From Chrysoperla carnea (Eukaryota; Arthropoda; Insecta; Neuroptera; Chrysopidae): a stretch of 64,000 bases of DNA. The translations under genes were made by a program, and so were the position numbers. The DNA is taken from positions 16,092,640-16,156,639 of the forward strand of contig NC_058342.1 of NCBI RefSeq assembly GCF_905475395.1. Direction: 5' to 3'. Shown here piece after piece: positions 56,946-64,000 of the stretch (position 1 is its first letter; every line of letters starts with the position of its first letter). The notes under the pieces were generated by a model, which did not search any database, was not told the origin of the DNA, and saw only the letters and a program-made list of their open reading frames with translations.

Positions 56946-59440
56946 ACGACCTCTCCACTTTATTTAAACCATAAAGTTTTTCACTAAGGTCAATTTCATA
57001 CAGGTCAGTAGACAGGTTGATTGTCGCACGTCGCCTGTAGTATGCATTCATCAAAATCACAGTCATTTAATATATACAAGTCATTTAACTTCTGACAAAA
57101 CCATGGGTCTCTTAATGAAAATTATTTAGTTACATTATTAAACACTAAACAGCGTAACATATTTCAAATCCAAATAGCGGTAGTAGTACAAAATTTAAAA
57201 TAAATAAACAAGTTTTAATTTTGTTTAAATTCTATTTATATAAGTTAATAAATAATTTTAATTAATTAATTGATAATAATATTTGGGCATCAGATATATA
57301 GTGGGATGCGATAAGCCAGAACCATACAATTTATTAAATTATAATTAAATCATAGATTTTTTACCCATCAATCACAATTTCATACAGATTATTGGATAGT
57401 ATTGATACTAATTGCGTGTCGCCCTTCATTTCCTACCTCGATGTAAATTCACCGGTAAAAAAAAAAAAAAAAAAAAAACAAGATAACAGAATAACTCCGT
57501 CTAACAGGTTTCATTAAGATTTTGTTAATCAACTATTATAATTTATTAAGTTCAATCAATTGCCATGTTATAAATTTTTAATTTGAAGTCAAACTCGGAA
57601 TATCAATCAAGAAAACCAAAATCGAAGCAAAAAATTTAAAAACGAATTTTCTATAATAAGAAACAAAAAAAAATTGCATTTTTAATTTAGTTTTTGGAAT
57701 CTAAGTACACGCTTTAAAACGAATTTTTACACATATAATTATTGGTTCAAAATTGAAATCGAAGCGAAAAATTTTAGGTTAAATACAAAAAATAAAAGTA
57801 TTTATAGAGATATTTTATTTGAAATCTGTGTCTTTTTTACGAATTTGTATATGAAAACAATTTTTATTTAAAAGGCAAAATTTGATCCATAATTTTGTCA
57901 TTATACATGCTATTATTTAGGAAGTGCCAGCTGATGGCGAAATATAAACTAGGACTTCAAATCAAATTAATCAAAATGCGTATGTAGACCGCTCTCATTA
58001 GATCCTACAATCTCAACTCTCTGATTATACCATATCACAGACTTATATCATATAATATTATTTGTATACCTGTGGGTTAGATTCTGTTATAGAAATAGAA
58101 AATAAGCTGAGCGTTCTCTATTCAACTGTAGAGTAAATACGGGTAGAAAATAGAAATGTGTAAGAATGAAAATGCGATTGTGCAACTAGTATTCCACAAA
58201 CAGGTATTAGCCGTAATGCTGGTTTCTTTCTTTTTAGAGAGTGGACAATTTCATGAAAATATTACTTATTGCTCTATAGATCATTTACCGTCTGTTGAGT
58301 TTACGATTACAACACTTGAAATTAGCATAAAAATGGCGAACGATCTTACTCACATGTTCATTCTCGATGCCCGAAAATTTTCTTTCATAAAGCTCACTAA
58401 GAATCCCCCTAAACACAACGTCATATCTATATCTGGAATAAGTAGATACTGTTAATGCCATCGTCATTGTCAGCTAATGGGTGTATAAAAGATTATTAAA
58501 AATTTTAATTAGTTTACTTTTTTTATATTCATTAAAGTATTCATTATCATTTATTATTTAGTGAATGTTCAATATCTATAAATAGCCTTTTTGAAATCTA
58601 ATAAGTGAAAAATTAAAACATACAAACTGAAAAAATAAACATCTACCAAAAGGTAATATAACTGATTTGCTCGCCCAAATTTATTCATTCCTAAAGTCGT
58701 TACTTTTGGATATCAGAAAAGCCAAAGGAGTCGATATTCTGGATTTTGGTTAATTATTTTCGAAGTGTCTAGTGCTACCCCATTTGACTATAAAAACACG
58801 GGCGTAAATGCATTCAAAACTGATTAATAAATTTAAAATTTTTACAAACGAAAAATTAAGGTATTTACAATAATTAGCTTTTATTGATATATTATTGATC
58901 AAAAATAACATCCTTTGAAAATTAATATTTGATATTCGTGCCTATAATTTCATACACGGATGGCTTGTATACCCGGATATCCGTGGATTAGTTAGAGTAA
59001 CGGATTGATAATGTTCTCTCGATTGGCCTCACTCTGTGATTCATGGATTGTCCACGCCTTTAATGGGATCGAGTTAGCACGGATCTGCGGGTTTTTAGTC
59101 CTTGCGTTCACCCTATGGTGACGTCCACTCTGTGATTCATGGGCTATTTAAATGTAATCCGCGGCGGGTGGTAGTAGCAGCACCAAATTATTTGATCTTA
59201 TCTTTTATAGAAAATTATCGACAGCTTAAAAAATCTTTGCGATTTTGATACTCTTAATAATTTTCGATACAATGTTTAGTTTTAAGGTTATTTGCTAAAG
59301 ACGAAATAAATTCACTTTTGACTTTAAGCCAAAGGTGGAGGCAGGCAGATACAAGAACCAAACTCTGTAATTTTTGTTTTTGGTATTCAAAGTATATATT
59401 TTTTATAAACTCAAGAATAAATAGGGTTGTCATCTCCAAA
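56946..59440. other. No supported gene
   Basis: AT-rich sequence with a long A-run (57458-57478). The 99-codon frame at 58156-58455, and a 60-codon frame antisense to part of it, have no recognisable motif, and neither is flanked by clear splice signals. 59000-59160 is a less AT-rich patch with a repeated CACTCTGTGATTCATGG (59030 and 59128), suggesting a small direct duplication. Confidence 0.35.
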
Positions 59441-59449
59441 ATTAGATCG

Positions 59450-60475
59450 TATGAAAGTAACAGGATTGAGTAACAATTAATAAATTCCGTTGAGAAGAAA
59501 TTTGTATTTTACGCTCCGTTTCGTGCTTGAATTAGTAGTTCTTCACGCGATCATAAAGTTTGAGATCCCAATATTGTCTTTCAACATTCATGTCATAGTA
59601 CATATCTATATATATAAAACAAAGTCGTGTTAGTTACACTACTTATAACTAAAGAACGGCTGAACCGATTTAGCTGAAAATTGGCATAACATTTATTTCG
59701 ATGGTGGCGCAATCTATGGTAAACTTATTGAACTAACATTAATTTCGATGGTGGTGCCATCTATGGTAAACATATTGGACTAACATTTATTTCGATGGTG
59801 GTGCCATCTATGGTAAACATATTGAACTAACATTTATTTCTATGGTGGCGCCATCTATGGTAAACTTATCGAACTAACATTTATTTCGGCGGTGGTGCAA
59901 TCTATGATGAACTTATTGGCTAATCCTTATCCTTAAACAATGGCCAATACTTACAAGTTTGTGGTTTAAATCTAGAACATTCATGTTTTTCCCATGGTCA
60001 ATTATACGTGGCATGTTCACGGGTCGGAAGACCATCTGCGTTGTTTGTTTTTGCGTCTGATAATAAAACAAAAAATGTTGTGTATCACAAGGTACTTAAA
60101 TGAAGAGCAACCTATGTACTAAATACTAAAATACAGAAATAATTATGAATAATTAATGTATTTTTTTATTTTTTTTTGTATTTTTTCCAATTAAAAAAAA
60201 AAAACTGCTTATTTATTGCCATTAAGGCGGAACAAAGTTCGCCGGGTCAGCTAGTTTATTATAAAATGTTCAATAATAATTCAATTATAATTTCATTATT
60301 GAACATTTTATAATACTTATGTACTATGACATAAATGTTGAAAGGTAATGTTGGGATCTCAAAGTTTATGATTGCATGAAGAGGCGCTAATTCAAGCACG
60401 AAACGCAGCGTAAAATACAAATTTCTTCTCTACTGATTTTATTAATTGTTCCTCAATCCTCTTACTTTCATGCAA
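59450..60475. mobile_element. Inverted-repeat element with a Helitron-like insert in its loop
   Basis: 59450-59605 and 60305-60475 are inverted copies (GAAGAAATTTGTATTTTACG / GTAAAATACAAATTTCTTCT, GAGATCCCAATATTG / CAATGTTGGGATCTC, TTCATGTCATAGTACAT / its complement). The loop contains the Helitron-like element and a separate small palindrome (60259-60314, TTATAAAATGTTCAATAAT and its complement). Confidence 0.85.
59606..60256 (+). mobile_element. Helitron-like element carrying five 47-bp tandem repeats
   Basis: Begins TATATATAAAACAAAGTCGTG, includes AACGGCTGAACCGATTTAGC, and ends CGGAACAAAGTTCGCCGGGT followed by CAGCTAGTT. There is no TIR. Five units with period 47 (ATTTCGATGGTGG.GC.ATCTATGGTAAAC) start at 59695, 59742, 59789, 59836 and 59883. 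Confidence 0.75.
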
Positions 60476-60880
60476 TTATATTACAAGGATTTATATATAT
60501 TATCAATTTTTTGATCAAAAGATATCATTGGAAATATCCTGATAGATAATCCAGTTTTTTCCTGGCTAGAAAATCGAACTCTCCAGCCTAAAACCGGAGA
60601 GATTGCAATCCTAGAAATGGATGAATTTATACTTTTAAAAATTTACAATAAGACATTCTTCAACAGATACGGGATTTGTTGAAATTTACATATTCGGATG
60701 AAATTCTATTTTGGCTTACTGTAAATATTATTTGGCGAATTCTTCAACTTGCAAAAATTTTGTTTATTATAGGCCTGAGAATTCTTTACGCTCTTAGAAT
60801 ATTTTGTTACACATACTTAAACTGTTTTTGGTGATTTACAGAAACTCCTGAAAAAGTCCTCCAATAAAAAAAAAAAAAAA
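60476..60880. other. 5' flank of the repeat-protein gene; A15 tract before the ATG
   Basis: No clear promoter element was called. A run of 15 A (60866-60880) directly precedes the ATG, so the start has an extreme A-rich leader. An upstream non-coding exon is possible but not visible. Confidence 0.4.
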
Positions 60881-62424
60881 ATGGGCCAATACTATATTTT
60901 AAATGAAAATTCAAAGATTGTAAAAATGGATGAGAATATAAATCCCATTGATATATTGGATCATGAATTTTTGTTTTATGTTAACAATGATGTTAAAAAA
61001 TTGTTTCCATATCTAATTCCGATTCTTAAGGGTAAGTGGGTAATGCGATTTCAGCATTCAGAATATTTTGATCAAAAATGGAAATATTGTTGCAAATTAT
61101 ATGATCAAGGAAAATTAACTGGAATACGAGAGTTGGGATGTTCCACTGGATATAAGAATCCGCAATCTTCTGATCAGACTGAAGGTGTCATATTATTCTT
61201 TTGTGGGAAAACAAGCGATAGAGAAAAAATTATGGAATATGGTAGAAATTTATTAAAATTCATTCCATATTGTAATGATAACGGGCTTATGACTTATGAA
61301 ACTGACCAAAATAAAGGTTCAAAAACTACAGAAAATTCTTTATATAAAATATCTGTACCAATTTCTGAGTCAACTGATGTAAATCGATTTTTTTTAATAT
61401 CCGAGGATAAAGGAACTATTAAAATTAATAAGAATAAAATACCAACTGAAATAACAGACTATGAATTTTTGAGTTTTAAGAATATTTGTATTTATAATTC
61501 ATTTACTGATTTAGACCAAAATCTGTGCGGTAGTTGGAAAATGTTTTTTAAACACACGGAAGGTTTTGATCAAAAATGGAAAGATTGTTGCAAATTATAT
61601 AAGGACGGTAAATTAACTGGAATACGAGAGTTACAATGTTCCACTGGTTTTAAAAACCCAAAAAAATTAAATCATACTACAGGTGAAATAATGTTTGTTT
61701 GTGGTCCAGCAGAAGACAAACTAAAAATGTTAGAATTTGGTGAAAATTTACTAAAATATATACCATACTGCAAAGATTCCGGTTTAATGTGTTTTTGGAA
61801 TAACAAGCCAATTGAGAAAGGTAGTAAGGAGCAATTTATCTACCAAATACCAGTGCCCAAAGATGAATTATCAGACGTAAATGCAAATCTAATTTTATTA
61901 ATGTCTGCGGCCAAAAAATCTTTAAAAATTAATGAAAATAAAATTCCAACTGAAATTTTAGACTATCAAATTTTGAGTTATACGAACATGAATATTTTTA
62001 ATGCATTTCCTGAACAAAGGAAGTTATGTGGTTCATGGACAATGCGATTTAAACATGCAGAAGGTTTTGATCAAAAATGGAAAGATTGTTGTAAATTGTA
62101 TGATGAAAGTAAATTAACTGGAATACGAGAGTTACTCTGTACTACTGGTTTTAAGGATCCAGAAGATTCTGATCACTCTACAGGAGAAATATATTTTCAA
62201 TGTGGTCCAGCAGAAGATAAATTAAAAATTTTAGAATTGGGTAAAAATTTATTAAAACTTATACCATACTGTGATGAATCCGGTTTTATGCGTTTTCGCA
62301 GTTACGAATCAATTGATAAAAATGTGAATAAATATTTTACATATCGAATACCTGTTCCCAAGGATGAATCATCTGACGTAATAGTAAACTTCTGGTATTT
62401 GTTTTCTGACAACATAAATAATAC
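60881..62424 (+). CDS. Tandem-repeat protein with ~166-aa modules, exon 1 (three modules)
   Basis: The exon encodes 514 codons plus two bases, then a perfect donor AC|GTAAGT (62425). It contains three tandem modules with conserved cores at residues 51-92, 217-256 and 384-424: G-K/S-W-x-M-x-F...FDQKWK.CCKLY..GKLTGIREL.C.TG. Each then has an I-x-F-x-C-G block, an E-x-G-x-N-L-L-K-x-I-P-Y-C block and a Y-x-I-P/S-V-P module end, and each starts with INENKIPTEI.DYE-like sequence. There is no signal peptide or membrane helix. The module's W...F/D..W..G-K-L...ST...I pattern weakly recalls Bles03/C11orf68 (DUF1917), which has an eIF4E-like fold. That link is tentative and the function is unknown. The start at 60881 coincides with the start of a module. 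Confidence 0.85.
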
Positions 62425-63376
62425 GTAAGTAATTAGTAAGACATAAAATTTTAAATCCGATCAATTATCAATTATTAATTATTAATTATCAATTATTAAT
62501 ATCTAGATCAATTCACATAGACCGAGTAGGAATAGGAAAATTTACTTTTACTTTTATACCATTTTTATTCCGGATGTTTGTCCGTCCGTTAGTCTGTCCG
62601 CCCGACAACACGATAACTCAAAAATGAAAAGAGATATCAAGCCGAGATTCGCCTTTAGGGGGTAAAAAGTGAGGTTGAGTTCAGAAATTAGCAACATAGC
62701 TCAATTGTATCCTCCCCAATCTTAAAACCGTTAGAGATAGAACAAAAGTTTAAATGAAAAAATTTTCCTTATAAAAAATCAAACAGATTTTGTTTGAAAC
62801 AGCTTTTCCTAAACATTAATTTTTACCCGTAAAGGTACACAAATTAAGTTAGAAACATTTTATAATCACATTAGAGTCGTGTTAAATATACTGTGGCTTT
62901 TTAAGAAAAAATATTTTCCTTTACTTACATGTAAAAAAACAAACGAGTGCATAATTCACAATAATTATATACAGTATTTCAATAGTTAACTCAGTCAATT
63001 GTTTTTTAACTTTTATTCAGAAGAAAAAATTATAGTATATTTTTTGGCTGAAGATTTTAACTTCAAAATTGACCTAGCAATTATTTATCGAAAAATAATG
63101 CGCCAAATTTTGTTGGAGTAAAAGTCAATGGAGTTTTGTTGATTTGTTACTTTCCCGGCTATCTTTAAGATTCTTTCCTATGTGAATCAAATTCACGTGT
63201 CACTCCCTTATGGAAACTGTTATAATGTTATAGAGAATCCTATTTCACCCCCTCTAATTTTATAAGCGTTTCATAGCCGTAGGATTTTACGTTTTCGAGA
63301 TCTCTGATTTTTAAAACGTAGATCTCTAGCGCCTACACTATGAGTATTATTTCATAATTTGATAATTTAATAATAG
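62425..63376 (+). other. Intron of the repeat-protein gene with a family X copy
   Basis: Consensus donor GTAAGT and acceptor ATTTAATAATAG. Phase 2 on both sides joins ACG-TAT without a frame change. Family X copy 10 lies at about 62555-63008, with its ends degraded. Confidence 0.85.
62555..63008 (+). repeat. Dispersed family X, copy 10 (degraded)
   Basis: Starts TTATACCATTTTTATTCCGG, contains a (CCGT/CCGC)n tract, ACGATAACTCAAAAATGAAA, CGTTAGAGATAGAACAAAAG and AACTCAGTCAATTG. It lacks the TTTCACTTGTT end. Confidence 0.8.
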
Positions 63377-64000
63377 GTATGAAGAGATTATTGAAATTAA
63401 TGAGAATAAAGTACCGACTCAAATATTTGACTACGCAGCTTTACAATATGAAAATATAAATATTTCAAATTCATTTCCGAACTGCGAATTAATGGGTCGA
63501 TGGATGATGTTCTTCGAACATTCGGAAAGTTTTGATCAAAAATGGAAAGATTGTTGCAAATTATATGATCAAGGAAAATTAACTGGAATACGAGAGTTGG
63601 GATGTTCCACTGGTTACAAGAGTGTAAGAACCGATGAACATGATCAAAGCGTAATATATTTTTTTTGTGGTCCATCTAATGATAAACCAAAAATGTTGGA
63701 ATATGGTAGAAATTTATTAAAATATATCCCATACTACAGTGATTATGGTCACATGGCATATAAAACTGTTGAACAATCTTATAAAGGTACAAGAGCTACT
63801 GGAAATCGTAATAACTCGTTGTATCGAATTCTTGTCCCGATGAAAGGATCATCTGAAATACAAATTAATCAAATTTATTTACTATCAGAGACAGAATTTA
63901 AAAGAGTAGAAATTAATGAGAACAAAATACCAACCGAAATTATGGATTACGAATTTTTGAATTACATCAACAGGCCTATTTTTAATGAAATTTATAATTC
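63377..64000 (+). CDS. Tandem-repeat protein, exon 2 (fourth module, runs off the edge)
   Basis: Continues in frame with YEEIIEINENKVPTQIFDY, then GRWMMFFEHSESFDQKWKDC, CKLYDQGKLTGIRELGCSTG, IYFFCGPSNDK, MLEYGRNLLKYIPYYSD, NSLYRILVP, and the start of a fifth module (VEINENKIPTEIMDYEFL). Module 4 is nearly identical to module 1 at the DNA level over about 85 bases, much closer than modules 2 and 3 are to it. This suggests recent duplication or gene conversion. The gene is open at position 64000, so total module number and C-terminus are unknown. Confidence 0.85.

Noticed and set aside
58156-58455. 99-codon plus-strand ORF with a partly overlapping antisense ORF
   Set aside because: No motif, no splice or polyadenylation context. 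The length is within chance for this region and I could not name a family.
59689-59924. Regularly spaced repeats that could be mistaken for a CRISPR array
   Set aside because: Five units with period 47 and no unique spacers, inside a eukaryotic Helitron-like element.

Overview
This is an AT-rich animal nuclear window with spliced genes, long introns, very few long ORFs and a very heavy load of small transposons. The protein set (insect-length ribophorin I, glutamine-rich MED30, AP-1 mu) points to an insect. The order cannot be fixed from the sequence alone.

Host genes, left to right. (1) A short minus-strand zinc-binding/acidic ORF at 4.2-4.9 kb, weakly like the USPL1 N-terminus, with one in-frame TGA. 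(2) A two-exon plus-strand gene (23.06-26.21 kb) encoding a KRBA2/SCAND3-type integrase-derived protein whose second catalytic Asp is replaced by Ser. This looks like a domesticated transposon gene. (3) Ribophorin I of the oligosaccharyltransferase (minus, two exons, 28.5-32.4 kb). (4) MED30 of the Mediator complex (plus, three exons, 34.4-37.9 kb), divergent from ribophorin I. (5) AP-1 mu clathrin adaptor (minus, intronless, 54.9-56.2 kb). (6) A repeat protein (plus, 60.9 kb to the right edge) built of at least four copies of a ~166-residue module weakly reminiscent of the Bles03/DUF1917 eIF4E-like fold. These genes show no operon-like logic. Three are basic housekeeping functions: ER N-glycosylation, transcription, and TGN-endosome sorting.

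Mobile DNA, left to right. A Ty3/gypsy pol fragment lies at the left edge. Between 8.1 and 17.25 kb is a decayed P-element/THAP9-type transposase gene: THAP exons, a duplicated mini-exon and a broken catalytic core. It has itself been invaded by two hAT-type MITEs with 8-bp target duplications, foldback elements and copies of a dispersed ~0.55 kb family. That unclassified family (here 'family X') occurs about a dozen times in the window, in both orientations. Other elements are a pogo-type MITE, at least five further elements with hAT-like 8-bp duplications, Helitron-like elements, and several large palindromic (foldback) elements. The best foldback is 1.5 kb at 20.24-21.76 kb, with arms made of ~125-bp subrepeats. 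There are also LINE/SINE remnants, a 160-bp tandem array and a 107-bp (TA)n tract.

No CRISPR array, rRNA or intact tRNA was seen. Family assignments are from motif recognition by eye, so homology searches would be decisive for the weaker ones (USPL1-like, Bles03-like).
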